Shown here: in pieces, positions 22,843-36,900 of the stretch
Position numbering within the stretch: the stretch's first letter is position 1
Layout of the letters: every line of letters starts with the position of its first letter
Origin: Turbatrix aceti
Lineage: Eukaryota; Nematoda; Chromadorea; Rhabditida; Panagrolaimidae
NCBI GenBank assembly: GCA_963969345.1
Contig: OZ017767.1
Span: 5,236,739 to 5,300,738 of the forward strand
Reading direction: 5' to 3'
Length of the DNA stretch: 64,000 nt
The notes under the pieces: model-generated
What the model was told of the DNA's origin: nothing
Database searches by the model: none
The model's input: the letters and a program-made list of their open reading frames with translations, nothing else
Position numbers and translations under genes: made by a program

Positions 22843-24068
22843 CGACGACTACGTCTTCGTCGAGCGAGGCCAGGAATTAATCAGTCACTACGTCAGCACG
22901 TCGAGGATTAACACGTCCGCGTACACAATATTCAAGAGTGCAACAGACGGTTTTAGGCGTCGGACGGCATTTTGAAGGCAGACAACAACGGGAAAGGTGC
23001 GTCAAGCGTGGTCGCTTGATGAGCAACACATCCGCCCCAACCCCCGGGATTGAGTGCATCCGGTCAAGGATGATATCGCCTCATTGGCAACCTTGGCCCT
23101 TGGTTACTTCGATCCCGGAACTGGAAATTTATTGTGTTACACCGCTGAAAACCATGAACAGGCTACAATCTCGTAAAAAATCAAAAACCGTTTATCTCTT
23201 TTTTTTAACAGACAAACAAACAGAACATTTAAAAATATCAGTATTTTAAAAATAGCAGCTACAAAAACAAACTTTTGATTTGCTCTTCCTAAAATGCCAT
23301 GCTTTGCCAAACAACGGAGAAACCCCAAAGTCCACGGTCCACGACACCTCGCTTCTAGAAGCGCCCCGAAGAACCCACAACTGACGCACGAGTGCCGTGA
23401 ACTGTCAGGGCACCTACTGGCTTTCATCCTGTCGTCCGCCGTATTTTATATATTTATCCATAGCGTAAAAACTCAGAAAGCAATCAAGATAATGAAGCCA
23501 TTAAGGTAGTAGGAGGGACGAGTATGTAAAGCTAGTATAATACAAATACGACAGAAAGCTGCTTTTCGACGCATTAAATAAAGTGTTGAAGCACAAAAAA
23601 AGGAAGCAAGAACGACGAAAGCAGCCCAGGTGAGGTAATTAGGAGCTTTGGAAGAAAACATGCAGCGTATAAAGTGCTAATCACCTGTTTACACAATACA
23701 CCGTACCAATTGCAACTGCCAATTCAAAAAATCACATGGTTGTAAAAAGTTTGAATGTCACGTGAAATTAGATGCAAAAGAATTTGAAACGAAACAAAAA
23801 TTGATAAATGTACACAATTGTTGTCGAAATTCAAGAATCGGTGCTCTCACAAAGAAAAAATGTTCTTCGTGAAAAGCGCGGTAAAAGTCAAATCTTTTGA
23901 AGTCTCTTTTTGATCTTTCTGCTATCGTTATCACATTGCTATCGTTATTACTTTGACACAGTATTTTTATTATGACGAGATGTAATAAGAATACAGCGTA
24001 TTTTTATTACTGCGTTTTCACTCTGTGTACACGTGTTTTTTTGTTCAAGTTTTTTTAATTTTTCAGTC
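22843..24068. other. intergenic region upstream of the RecQ gene
   Basis: About 1.2 kb, AT-rich toward its right end. It ends in TTTTTTTAATTTTTCAG (AG at 24065-24066), only 2 bp before the him-6 ATG, a likely trans-splice acceptor. No coding region is supported. Confidence 0.4.
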
Positions 24069-27000
24069 ATGGTCGAACTCGACAGCCTCACTCCACGACG
24101 AACGATTCAATTTGGAAAGTTTACGTTTGTCGAGATCAACTGGAAGCCAGAAATCCCTGTTTTTCAATGCTGTGCCCAGCACACGGGTGATCATCGAGGC
24201 CCGGTGCCGACTTCTGCCAGCCGAGTGTGCACTGTGGTTCCGACGCAGGCTTCTTCTTCTTCTGCTGCTTTGGCTTTCAACTCATACGTTCCACCCGAAA
24301 ATGACCCATCCATTGTGCCAGTGCAGCGCCTGGATACCTCTTTTGCCCCGGACATCGTCGAGCCTACTCCCTCGTCTTTCCGGAATCCGAACGACTCTTT
24401 TGACGACGATTTCGTTTTCGCTGAACCTTCTGACATGCCAGTGGCCCAAAACCATTTTACCGGAGCGGTGTTGGGTTATCCGGCTGGTGAAAATGACTGT
24501 GTACCCCTGGAACGCCGGGTAAGTCATTTTTTCTGAGTTTTAGAGGGTATTTTTTGCTTTCAGGTGTCAGAAACCATTACTTTGGAGGACTCCTTCGAGG
24601 AAGACATGGTCGTGGATTTGACGAAGCCATCGTCGTCGTATGAAGGGGGCGTTTTGGGATTTCCGTCGGCTTCGGGGGTCATGGACGACAGCTTTGACGA
24701 CGACGATGAAGTAGAGTTCATTCCGCCTGCTGAGAACGTGCAAGGCGACTCTCTGGCTCAGCAGCCGTACTACGTAGGCTTGGGCATGCGGCACGGTGAG
24801 TTTTTGGATTTTTTTCAATTTTCTGTATTTGTCAAAATTCATTCTTTAGACCAACACGGAAAGTTCAAAACCTACCTCAAAGACGACGGTGACGAATTCA
24901 TGGACAGCAGACGGATTTTGGGTGATGCGGAGAACACATTTCTGTTCCAGACCCTCAAAAACACCTTTGGTCACAATGATTTTCGTCTTCGCCAGCGAGC
25001 GGCTATTGTCGCTATTCTGAAGGGCGTCGACTGTCTCATTCTGATGCCGACAGGTGCCGGAAAGTCCCTGTGCTACCAGTTGCCGGCGATAATATCGCCT
25101 GGCGTCACCATTGTCATCTCGCCTCTCATCTCCCTCATCAACGACCAGGTCACGAAGCTCCGCAGCCTGAACATCAACGCCGTATCCCTGCAGTCAACCA
25201 CGACGGCAAACGATCACTCAACAACCCTCAATGAACTCACGCACCCCGATTGCTCCATCAAGCTGCTCTACGTGACTCCAGAGATGATCGGGCGTTCGAA
25301 TCGTTTTTTGGGAGTCATGAAAACCCTGTCGTGCCGAAAGTTGCTTGCCAGGATCGTCGTCGACGAAGCGCATTGCATCTCGCAGTGGGGCCACGATTTT
25401 CGACCTGATTATACCAGACTCGATGTTTTTCTTAAGCAGTTCACACCGAGGCTGCAGGTCGTCGCTCTCACTGCCACGGCGACGCCGAAGATTGTCACGG
25501 ATATCAGAGCGCACTTGGAGATGTCGAATTCGAAGCTGTTCATGAGCAGCTTCGTCCGCGACAACCTCAAGTACGATGTCGTCAAAAAGAGCACTAATAC
25601 CATTCGCCAGCTGGTCGCTGAACTCAAGGAGAAGTACCGCGACTCGTCGGGCATCGTCTACTGCCTGACGCACAAGGATTGCGAGTCTGTATCCGAGATG
25701 TTCCAGAAGGCCGGATATTCTGCGCAGCCCTACCACGCCGGACTTTCGGACTCTGTGAGAAGTCAAACGCAAAGTGCGTGGATGAACGGCCAATTCAATG
25801 TCATTTGCGCCACCATCGGTATGTTTTTTGGGTTTCGTTCGCAAAAAATTCAAAATTTTTTGGTCATGTTCGTTCGCGAACAAAATTTTTATAAATTGCG
25901 TTGTTTTTTTTCGTTGATGAGCATTTCTACATTTTTTGAACGGATAAAACGAACAAAATAGACCAGCATTTAGAAAAATGAAATCCAAAACACTGTTTTT
26001 GATAAAAAAAAATCCTTCTTTGAAATGATTTTAAAAACGTGATTTTTCAGCCTTCGGCATGGGAATCGACAAGCCCAACGTCCGATTCGTGGTTCACCAT
26101 TCCATGTCAAAGTCCATCGAAGGCTACTACCAGGAAACGGGCCGCGCGGGACGCGATGGACTCGGTGCGTACTGCATTCTGCTCTACAGCTACCAGGACC
26201 ACCTTCGCCTACGCAAACTCCAGGAATCCGACGGTGGAGCCAACACCGAGGTCGGCAAGCAGCACAAAACTGCCATCTACGAGATGCTCAATTACTGTGA
26301 AAATGTTTCTGTCTGCCGCCGAAAAATGCTGGTCGAGCACTTTGGCGAGATCTACGACGCTGCAGCCTGCCAGGCGAGTGACACGCCGTGCACCATCTGC
26401 GAGGGCCCTCGAAAGTTCCAGATGTACGACGTCACCGAAGATGCGCGGATCGTCGTCGATAGCATCGGTCGTCTCAACTACCCGGCTATTTCGTACGTTG
26501 TTGAGCTCTATCGCGGTGTCATTTCAAAGAAGAACCAGGAGAAAATCGCCCGGATGAATCACTCGGGTTTGCCTATTTTTGGACGCGGAAAAGCGCTCAG
26601 CGAGGACGATGCCACCCGATTCATTCGGAAACTCGTCATTGACGGGTATTTGGATGAAAATCTGGTCATCACGGCACATGGATCGTGTTTTGGCAACCTG
26701 CACGTCTCCCAGAAGGGTCAGCAGTTTGCGAAAAAGCAGATTCTGCCCAAGGTCTTCATCCATCTCTCCACGGATGCCAGAAAGTCGGCTTCGAAGGATA
26801 TTCACTTTTCCATGACAAAAGTCAGCGAATCTGCTGCGTTGAAAGAAAAGTGGGTTTTTTGCTTTTTTTTGTTGCAGAAAACAAAAAAATGGCGGAATTT
26901 TGCAGATTCCGCCTGAAGCACGAAGACCTCTTCCGAAAGTGCAAGTCAGCCTTGCTGGACCTCTTCAAAACCATCGCCGGCGAACAGGGCTACACCGCCT

Positions 27001-27611
27001 ACACGGTAAGTCCAGGGCCCCAGACGGGGATTTTATAGCCAAATGGGCGTTTTTAGACAGTTGTCAGCCTGGAGGGCGTCGAACAGATGGCAGCGCTCAT
27101 GCCTCGAACAAATTCGGATCTTCTTCAAATAGATTCGATGACCATCGACAAGGTGACTCGATACAGCAAACGCATCATGAACGTTCTCAAAGAATTCTGG
27201 ACCGAAGTTGATCGACGCGAACACGACGAAATCAAACATCAGATTAGCACGATGAAGCAGCTCAGCAGTGCAACGCTTTTCTTGAACCGAGACGGTCCTT
27301 CTTCGTCCTCGACGCCTCCCATCTCGCACATGGCTTTCACGTCGGCGACACGTGATCGGGGAGCGGTCACCGGAAATCGGTACAACACGGGAGGAGGCCG
27401 AGGCGGTGCCACAGGTGGGCGGACCACGAGAGGCAGGAAATGTGAGTTCGCGAGTCGGTGTCAATTTAGTTACGAAAAACAATCTGCTTTAGACGGTGCC
27501 GCTGGCGTACGAAAGAGAACTCCAAAAACGCCGAAAAAGAAGTCAACGAGAAACACAAGAGTCACCGTTAACAATGGATTCGGGTTCAGCACGCTTCCCG
27601 TCGACGGATGA
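24069..27611 (+). CDS. him-6: RecQ helicase, BLM/HIM-6 type
   Basis: Seven exons, about 1,000 aa. BLM helicases dissolve recombination intermediates with topoisomerase III and Rmi proteins in the nucleus. The N-terminal 260 residues are acidic and unstructured with repeated DDSFDDD-type patches ([25 protein letters not shown]), where partner binding is expected. The helicase core shows motif 0 [10 protein letters not shown], Walker A MPTGAGKS, motif [19 protein letters not shown] and motif [12 protein letters not shown]. The RQC domain has zinc-site cysteines ([22 protein letters not shown]) and a winged helix. An HRDC-like region follows ([20 protein letters not shown]), and the tail is basic with a nuclear signal ([14 protein letters not shown]). 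All main motifs are intact. The 230-bp intron splitting the second RecA lobe holds the intron repeat. Confidence 0.95.
25820..26050. repeat. intron repeat in him-6
   Basis: Contains GTTCGTTCGCGAACAAAATT, then GCATTTCTACATTTTTTGAA leading into ACGGATAAAACGAACAAAAT (25940-25959). It shares about 45 bp of core with copies in KRR1 and the 28.1-kb gene and lies in the same orientation as the host gene. Confidence 0.65.
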
Positions 27612-28103
27612 GCCGGACGGCGACGGCGGCTTTCATCAAGGGAAGGCTCTTGCTCTTTTTATCTGTCTGAGCGGTGATATATCCTAAAGATTAGGCATAA
27701 ATCCTGTGCTAGTTTTTTTTTGCTATTCATCATCCTCCAGACAGACGCGCGTGCGCATAGTGGTCTTGACGCGAAAAAAATCCTCGTGAGCAAGTTGAAG
27801 AAATCCGACGACAGTTGATTGTGTCTCTCTCTTCTTCCGTGAGTGAGTAGTCGTGGTTCCAGTGGTAGTCAGGTGAAATCGAGCTCGTCGACACTCGTCT
27901 CCAAAACACGCGCGATTCCGTGTGCCTTGGTGTGTTTTGGCGGCCATTGGTGACGGCTTGCAACAACAACAACAAATCCTGATTAACGCGTGTACCACGT
28001 ATTACGAAGCGACTTGCGAAAAGAAAAGCGAACCAAGTCAAGCGTACGATCGATCGATCGATTGATTGATTGATTGCAGCTGCGCTCATCCAATCCACCG
28101 CTC
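27612..28103 (+). other. intergenic region ending in a GATC/GATT simple repeat and leader acceptor
   Basis: About 490 bp. At 28048-28079 a run of GATC units changes to GATT units and ends ATTGCAG, 24 bp before the next ATG, probably a trans-splice acceptor. Nothing else is supported. Confidence 0.4.
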
Positions 28104-29407
28104 ATGTCTAAAATCAAGTTGCAAGGATACCAGGGAACGGCGGCGTCATACAGGCCAGAATGCCTGCGTTGCCTCCAGGCGTGCCATACAGCGACGCGCA
28201 CCATGTGCTGCGGTAGTCGCAACGTCAGACCGATCAAGAAGACGATGATCGACTTCGAAAGCCTCCCCACACTCGTGCAAAAGCGTTTTGCCGAACTCGC
28301 TGACCTTCGGACGCTCTCCCTCCTTCAGAGACACTCGTCAAGCATCGAAGTCCATCTCCCGAAAAAGCGATACATCATTATCAACTCACTCTGCGTCGAT
28401 CCACGACAAATGCGTGAATCTCACCTCTGGATCGACCATTCAAGGGTGTTTGTGAATCCCAGCGTGCCGGAATCCTTCTCCCAACTCAGCGATATCGTCA
28501 TCAACAAGACAGTCTCCCTCACCGACGTTCCAGCGGCTTTTATTCAGAAGAATCTCATTGACAAAGGTTTTTGCTTTTACGTTCACTTCCTATCCGTGCT
28601 GCGATGCGAGCTGACGGCCGACGAGCTGCGCTACCTCTTTGGTCATCGACAGGTGTCCAAGGCCAACCTCCAGAAGGTGGTCCTCTCGCCGCAGCCGCCC
28701 TTCGAGCACATTGTCTCCTACCTCGCTTCCTGCACCCACGTTGTTCTCGATTTGCCAGGTTACGTTTATCCTCGGAACTGGATCAAGTACTTCCTACGGC
28801 GCCCGATTCCCGTCCTCTTCTTGAGCTTCGTCATCGTCGGCGCCAACTTTGACATCGATCATCACGACTTGGATAAATTTATCAGGGTGGGTTTTTTGGC
28901 ATTTTTTTGGGGTTTTTCGAATTTTCTTGTTCGTTTGCAAACAAATTTAAAATTTTTTGTTTTTTTTTGCTCATCAACAAAATTTTTATAAATTACGTTG
29001 TTCGTGTTCATTAACGAACATTTCTATTTTTTTTGAACGTATAAAACGAACAAAGTAGGCCATCAATTTTTGCCTTTGCGAACAAAATTTTGTGAATCAT
29101 TCGTATTCGTTCACCCGCGCCTTTTCAGACTTGCATGCATGCCCACGGCGAATTCATCCTCCGAACGGACGTCACGGGTCTCAGAAAGAACCGGAAACTC
29201 ATCTTCAACGCGATCACGGACCACTTCAAGCCTGTTTTCACGCGTGTGCCGTACAACAAGTTCCGCGAGATGTCTGGCATCGACCGATTCCAGCTCTCGG
29301 TCACCGTCAAGCACAACGATATCCGAAACCTCTATTTTGGCAACGATCGCATGATCGACGTCAGGGCGAGGACAGATGACCGACGGCGGCGCTACAAGCC
29401 TTATTGA
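28104..29407 (+). CDS. orphan protein with F-box-like N-terminus
   Basis: Two exons (28104-28886, 29129-29407) give 353 aa. Residues about 48-80 (IDFESLPTLVQKRFAELADL, then RTLSLLQRHSS) resemble the first helices of an F-box, and the remainder has the helix/strand alternation seen in the large nematode F-box families (VVLSPQPPFEHIVSYLASCT, HVVLDLPGYVYPRNWIKYFL). The likeness is weak. If it is right, the protein would be a substrate receptor for an SCF ubiquitin ligase. The C-terminus is basic (RARTDDRRRRYKPY). An AATAAA lies at 29576. The intron of about 240 bp carries the dispersed intron repeat. The ATG chosen is the first after the ATTGCAG acceptor. Confidence 0.6.
28887..29128. repeat. 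intron repeat in the 28.1-kb gene
   Basis: Contains TTGTTCGTTTGCAAACAAAT, TTCATTAACGAACATTTCTA and a core ACGTATAAAACGAACAAAGT (29037-29056). It aligns with the him-6 and KRR1 copies over about 45 bp in the same orientation relative to the host gene. Confidence 0.65.
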
Positions 29408-30972
29408 TTCCAGTGAATCTCGACTCCACTCAGGAACCGACCAAATTCTTTCCGTTGTACCTACTGTAAATTTTTGAATCTCTTATAAACCTGTCTGTGC
29501 TTTTTTTGTTTTGAGTTGTGCAATTTTTTGATTGAATTTTTGATTATGCCAATGAATGAACGATGCTAAACTGCGAATAAATTCAGTCCTGCCAAATTTT
29601 GCGCTCTTGGACGCACCTCTGACCCGACAGATTTGCGCCTCAACCCGAGAATGAATCTCATTAGCGATAGTGCGGTCGTTGCGACGGACGAGAGGCAATT
29701 TAGGGGACAGAGAGGAGTGCCGGAAATGATGCCCTGCCTGGTCATTGTGCAAACTTGTTTCAGGCCGGAATTCAGGGCGCATGATTGATTCAAAAATTTC
29801 TCGGGCATGCAAAAACAAAAAAAAACAGCATTTTTCAAAAAAAATCTCCTGAACTGTGCCAAAAAAATGCTTAAACAGGTTTGTCGATTCTGAAATGGAC
29901 AAAAATTTGAGTTGTGACTTGCGGAAATTTTTCGTGGCAGACCATAAATTTGTTTGCGGGGGTGCCATGAGTCAACGTCTAGACCAGACTGCCTGTCGGG
30001 CATTGTCGAGAGCAAAGAGACTCGACTCGGCTCATGCTTGCCCAAGCTGACTGACCAGTGGTCAGTCAGCGCGGCCAATGCCGGCGGGCTTTGCAAGAAG
30101 ACAAACAAGGCTGGGTGGCTGGGTTGTACTGCCCCACCGGACACGCCGCCGGAGCCGCCCAGGGACAACGCAACGCGGCTGCTTGTTCCACGACTTCCCC
30201 AAAATATATATCTTCTTCTTTTCCCGGGAACGCGAACGAGGACGACTTTTTGGAGGGCCTACAACCTGCTGACTTCCTTATTTGTCGGTTTTTGTAACAC
30301 CACCACCACCGCCAAGCGGCGTTTTTCGCGGCCGTTGGCCATTCATTCATTTTTCGTGCTCCGGATAGGTCCTTTTGCTCCTCACTCGACAATCGATAGC
30401 CAGAGGCGTCGCAGCGTGTGCGCGCTGCTGCCCGTGCCGTGGTGCCGCAGCCGCGGACTGCAGGCTGCTGCTCGTTGCAACTGGCGCGGCGTCATAACCG
30501 CCCGAGTGCCGAAAAAGGACATTGAAACGATATCGCCGGGGCGCCGTTCATCCATAAGCAGTTCTTGCGGTCGAAACGTCATGTCATAATGCCTGGGAGG
30601 AGGAGGGGGCAATTCCCAGGGAGCGGCCATCATCACGCCCGTCGATTTCTTTCCATTTTTGAAGCTTCTGTTCTGTTTTCGCTCTGTTCGACGAGCTTAT
30701 TTTCGACTTTCCGAGAGTCTTTAACTGCTAACAGCCGGGCTCGCGCTTCATTGGATTGTCTGATTTCCGTTTGTGTTAGTTCGCCTCTGGGGAACGTTTT
30801 TCACATCCACGGCATATGCCGGTTCAGTCTTTTTGTCCTCAAAAGTTACCCGGGTTTCGTTTCCGTTTATTTTGTTCTCATCCCAGCTGTTTTTGAGCAA
30901 ATGCGCAGAACAGCGCCTTATCGGTGATCCCACGTTGTACCCATCTTACCGGTGCCTGCCCGCCCCCCCACG
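29408..30972. other. long upstream region of rpm-1
   Basis: About 1.5 kb holding the 3' UTR of the preceding gene and presumably the rpm-1 promoter. It includes a near-perfect palindrome at 30046-30070. No exon upstream of 30973 could be supported. Confidence 0.4.
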
Positions 30973-33900
30973 ATGGCCTACTTCCTGCGCAACTTCGCCC
31001 GGGACTACTCCTCGGGCAGCCAGTCCTGGGAATCGTCGTCGATGCCCGGGCCCAGTCAGACGGCCTTCTACGATTCAACGCCGGAGCAATCGTCCGCGAT
31101 GCAGGAGGAGGCCCTGCAGCAGAAGACCGACAACGCACACGCGAGAAAACGATACTCAGAATTGCTTCTGCAGTGTGCAAAGTTGACGCATCGTAATGCC
31201 ACTCTGGGCAAGGATTCCGCAGCTGACAGTCATCTGCAAGGTTTGTGCCGTGCCATAAATGGAAGAGTAAGACAGGGGCTTTGTTTTTTACAGCGATGAT
31301 GAACGATAGCATCCTCAAAGGCAGCCGAGCGATCGATTTTCTCCAGATGAACCACAAGTACACGCAGTGCGTCGCCGTGCCGTCCCTGTTTGCGGCTAAT
31401 TTCCTCGCTCTGACCACGGCCATCAAGTAGGGCTTTGATTTTTTCTTTCCGGCTAAAAAGTGGATTGATTTTCAGAGCCGCCGCGCAACTGACCGTATTC
31501 GACGGCGACGAAGAAGGTCGACCCGCCGGGCTCCAGAATCCAAACAAAAACAGACGAACGGTGCTGTCAATCCTGGAGTCAATTATCAGGAATCCCGATT
31601 ATTCTGAGGGGTTTTCATTTTTTCCGCAAAATGTAGGTCGTCCTAAAAAATGGAACATGTTTGAAAAAAAACCCCATTTTGAACTGTTTTTAGGACGCAA
31701 CCACGAAAGACGCTCCTCTAGGCCCCCGACTGCTGACAACCGGCCTGGAGTCCATCTTCTCCATTCTGCTAGAACTGAAACGTCGCGATGCAGAACTCTG
31801 TGCCACGGCACTGCAGTCGCTGTCGACGTTGCTTCAGGCGATCCCGCCTGAAGGATTCATCCATGAACCCAAATCCATGGTGGATAAGATGTTCGAGCTC
31901 CTCTGCACGCTGAAACAAAGCGGGACTCCCGCGATTGGCGCTAATGCGAACGCATGCATACTGTCATTGGCCGTCGCCCGAGGCGAGCCTGAATTCATGG
32001 TTGCGGCAATCAAGAGCTTTTTCTGCGAGCCTAGAGAAGCGTCGTTCAACGAGACCACGAGCCCGGAAGACAACGCGCTCCCGAAGAACTTCCAAGCCAT
32101 GGCACTCACAGTTCAAAGACTCGTGCACGGTGGCACGGCGACTGAGCCACCGGGCTTCGGCGCCTGTCATTTACCTGATCACGCGGAGATTACGACTTTT
32201 GACGTAGACATTCCGGGAACGGCGATGGACGCTAGTGATGAGGATCTGGTCCGGGCAAGTGGGCACTCGTGCGTTGTATCGGATGGTGGATTTGTCTACA
32301 TTCTGACGACCCACGGCCTGATCAAAGTCGGCACCGGGCTCAGCGAGACGGTGTTGGGCCAGGTGAAGGCCTACAATGAGTTTTTGAAATTCGCGGAAGG
32401 GTCTTCGCTTTTCATCTGTCAGGAGTCGCTCTACCTTCGACGAAGACATTCCACCAGGCTCTGGGTAATCGATCGGGAGACGCTCCGGGAAATCGGAGAA
32501 ATCATGCTCCACGCTTCCCTGACGGATGGATTGCTCTTCTGCGACGGTAGAAACTTCTTTCAAGGGACACTCGACGATCAGTGGAATCTCATGGTAGGTA
32601 CAAATTTCCGAACACAATATTTTGAACAGCCAAAAAATATTTTGAACACGACAGGATAGTTTTTTTCGAAATAACACCAAAACATCCAAAAAATGTCGTG
32701 AAAAGACCGGGCCGCCTGTCTCGCATCGATTTTTCCTTCTTCGCGCTCTTTGGCACTTTCGAAATTCAATTGTGCACAAGTTTCAGGTCACTCGTTTGGA
32801 CGATTCTTTTTCTGTCGTGTCCGCGCAGCGTCAGAAGCATGCCAATCGCCTCGTCGAGTTCAGTTATGTGACGTTCGGTGAATCGACGACCGCCCAGGAC
32901 AAACTGCTCTCCAGTCTGTCTTCCGGTCTTCTGGCGAGTGCCATCGACGTCCAACTGACCCCCGAAAGCGCTTTCTTGCTAACCCGTGCCGGTGAAGTGC
33001 TCTACAGCGGCAGAGGGTCACTATTTTCTGATTACCTCAAAGACACGACGACGTGGACGCCCCTGGTCACCCCGGAGCCCATTATTCAAATTTACGTCGA
33101 CCAGTTTTCAAATTTTGTTCTCTTTCGCTCGGGATCCGGTCACCTTTACTACCTAGGCACTTTTGCCTTTCTCGAGAGTGGAACTCCGCTTTCCGCTGGC
33201 TCGACGACTGCCAGGAAGGTTCGGAAAATTAAGACACCCAACAGGTAGGCATTTGTAAAATTGTTAAACCTGGAATGCTGATTATGAAATTTCAGACGAA
33301 GATGCGTATTCATCACAGGGATTTCCGGCGCTGTCTGCTACGTGACGGATAATGGCAAGGTGCACCTCTTTGGGCGGCACACCGTCGCTGAGAACAACGA
33401 ACTGAGCCAGCTGACGAGTTTCGATGGCTATGCAGTTGCCAGTGTCGGCATCGGCAAGACCCACGCCGTCGCAATTACCAAATCAGGACTGGTGTACACG
33501 TGCGGTCTTAACAACCTGAATCAGTGTGGTCGTGATGAGGTAAGGTCCCGAACAGATAAAACGAACAAAAATCGGGGTAAAATTAGTTTAATTGCGCCAA
33601 AATCGATGTTATTTGTCGAAAAAAAGGAAAATTAACAATCGATGATTTCAGCCATCGATCTGGCCTTCCACGTCAACCTACGAAGCGCGCCCCTTCGACG
33701 CCCATCAACCGCAGCCGAATGCCGGAGAAGAGGTCGCCATGTGCGCCGCCGACCAGCACCTGTTTATCAAGGACCCCGCGTCGGTGTGCCTCAGGTGCGG
33801 GCAGTGCTCCAGCACTGGCGACAGCTGCCCTACCAAGTCCACCGTAAATGGCATTCGGAAGGCGAGTCTGAGACGCGGCATGATGTGCGTCTGCCACTCG

Positions 33901-36900
33901 CTGGAATCTGTCTGTCTTCGCTGTGGCTGTTGCAAGGCTTGCGTTGCAGATACGGCTACCAAGGTTGCCACCGAGCCACAGGCTTCGCTGCCGGCCAATC
34001 AGATGCCTCCTGTGTCGGAAGCGACGACGTTCAGCCCTACGAGGTTGGTCCTCCACGGGGACATAAAGGTGTCTACCGTGAGCTGCGGGAACTACCACAC
34101 CATTCTTCTGTGCGCGGATCACTCGGTTTACACGTTTGGCTCCAACTGCCATGGCCAGCTTGGCACGGGGGATATCGAGAAACGCTCTGGGGGATTCCGT
34201 CTGCAACTACCGTCCAACATGCAGGTCGTGCAGGCTGTCGCCGGAGCCAACCACTGCGTCCTGCGGACTCTGGATGGTCGAGTGTTCACCTTTGGCGCAC
34301 ACAAACAAGGCCAACTAGGTCGGGTGTCGTCGCTGGATCCTCCAGGCGGTGGCGCTCTGTGGTACGCGACCCCCGGGGCCATCGAAGGCTTTGGACAGGC
34401 GGCAGGTCACGTCGCCAGCTGGGTCTCGGCGGTAGGCGACCGGACGGTCATCCAGGTCCAGCGCCAGACTTTCTCACGCGCTGTGCTCAATGACGCAAAA
34501 GTCACGGCGTCCAAGCAATCCCTGATTATCGTACCCGCGCCCGGAGCAACGGCAACAGATTACGTCGTTGTTGCACGAGAATCCGGCGAGATGGCGCAGT
34601 TCCGGATGGACGGAAGCATGGCGAATATTACTTATTCGCTCGATCCTCTCTACGAGATCCTCTGGGCCTACGACGGGCTTCGGATGAAGCTCACTGCCTA
34701 CAGCGACCTGCCCGCTCAGCGCCCCGACAGCTCCCTGGGCATAAACAATGTCGAGTCCTTGCTGAATCTGTCGTCCACGGCAACGAATTCTACCACGCTG
34801 ACGTCCAGAGCGAACGTGTTGAAGCGGCATCAGGCTCTCATGAGAGGCACCGAGTTCTGCGCGCCTTCGAGCTGCGATGCGGCATTCTCCGACACCCAGA
34901 TGGGCCTTTTTGTGCTCACAACAACGTATTCGATGTGCGTACTCGGCCTTCACGGAAAACTGGATCCAGGTGGCGTAACAGAGGTCGTAGATGCCGCGGA
35001 GACGCCCAAGTCCGTCAGCCTGAAGAAGGTGGCCAAGCGCTCCAAGCCAGGCAAGAGCGAGTGCGACGAGGCTTCTGGCTACTGCGCGCTCAACCGTTTC
35101 GACTCTTTTGGCGGCGGGTGGGGCTACAGCGCGCACTGCGTTGAGGCTGTTCAGTTTAAGGCAAGTTTGTGGGGACCTTTCCTTCTAAAAAAAATTTTTG
35201 CAGGTGTCAAAATCCATTTTCCTGAGTGGTATCGGGTTGTTCGGCGGCCGCGGAGAGTACGCCGCCAAAGTTAGGGTTTTGCGGGTCGTCGGAGGCGGCA
35301 TGGACGAGCAGTGCGTCGAGCTGCTCGCTGAATCCGACGAGGTTGTCTACGAGTGTGCTGCGCGCGAAACCGCCGTTCTCCATCTCAACAAAAACGTGCT
35401 CATCCACGCGGAGCAGTGGCACGTGCTTTGGGCACAGATTCAGTGGGTTTCATTATTTTTGGCTTCCATTATCCGATTTTATAATATTTCAGAGGACCGT
35501 CATCAGACTGCGGTGCCAGCGGCCGTTCTGTCATTTTCGGCGCCGGCGAAGTTGAATTCACCTTCCGGAATTCTTTGTTGTCTAATAACGGCACGGATGT
35601 CGACGTCGGACAAATTCCGGAAATTTACTACGTTCTGAAGAACAACGAGAGCGACGCAGACGTCGTCGAACGTGAAGAATCGCCGAAGACGCCTGTTTTG
35701 ACTCGATCGCTGTTGTCTCCGAAGACGGTCTTCTCGCCGACAATCGCAACAGTGCGCAGCCTTCTGGATATCTTCAGATGGGCGACGGCAAGTCTCTTTG
35801 ACGTCGTCGAAGAAGAGGACATCGATGACCGGGAAGCCGCGGCTTGGGCGAGTGAGCGGTCTGCCTTCGTGGGCGTCCTTTCCCTGCGACTAGCCAGGAT
35901 CTACCTCGCCGTGATGGCCACCGACGACCGATACCTGCCGACAAAAGTTGACGGCGACGATGGAGCTCCTCTGCCTGAGGGTCCGCACACAGCTGATTTT
36001 GCCGGCCTCGTTCTCGACTTTTCCATGCTCCTGACGAAGGTGTTTGCCTCGGCTGAAGAGTGCACAGTCTTCGAATCCCAGCCAACTACCGTCATCCTCA
36101 ACGAGGCCATCGATGCGTTCGTCGGCTGCTCTGACCTGCTTCTTCCTACCCCGGCGGTAGTCCGGGGGCTTCTTCACGGAATCATGGCACAAAGCAAGCG
36201 GAACTGGGCTTTTCTGGCGTTGCTCCTGACTTGCCAGAAACTGGACAACCGGCTGATAGACGTCCTGTTCTCGGCGGACTCCTTCAGCAGAGTCAGGATT
36301 TCCACGGCTGCCACCGCGCTTGCAGAAAAACTGACCAATGCGACAGAAGTGCCGAAAGCAGAGACCAAAGAAGGGCTGCTTCCCGGACTCGAAGTCGTCA
36401 GATTCCTCTTTGCCATCGCGTTCGGAAAGAATCAAGGCGACGTGAGTCTCGAGAATAATTTTTTTATCAGTTTGATTTTATTTTTTAGACGCCGCTGCGT
36501 TGTCGCCTCAAAAAAGCCGCACAGGCAGTCATCGTGACTCTGACTCGGAATCTCGTCGTCCGAAGCGCCAAACTTGATACTGGACCTCCGCTGAGGGCGA
36601 CGGACAACCGATTCAGGCGATTCAACAATCACCTCAACTGGGAGACTGGCACAGGTGCGCATGATGCCATCGCCTTCAAAACGGATGTGTCGAATGTCGT
36701 CGTCCATGGCATTGGCATTTTTGTGGGTGCACCGACGAATGGAGAATTTTCCTACGATCTCGAGACCTTCGTCAACACCGGTGACTTTGCAAATGAGTGC
36801 TGGTCACTCATTGACCAGCAGAGCGGTCAAGCCAAGGACCTCTCCGTCACGGATTACATGCACCTGCAGCCTCTGCAGAGTCAGAGACTGGTCACTGGGA

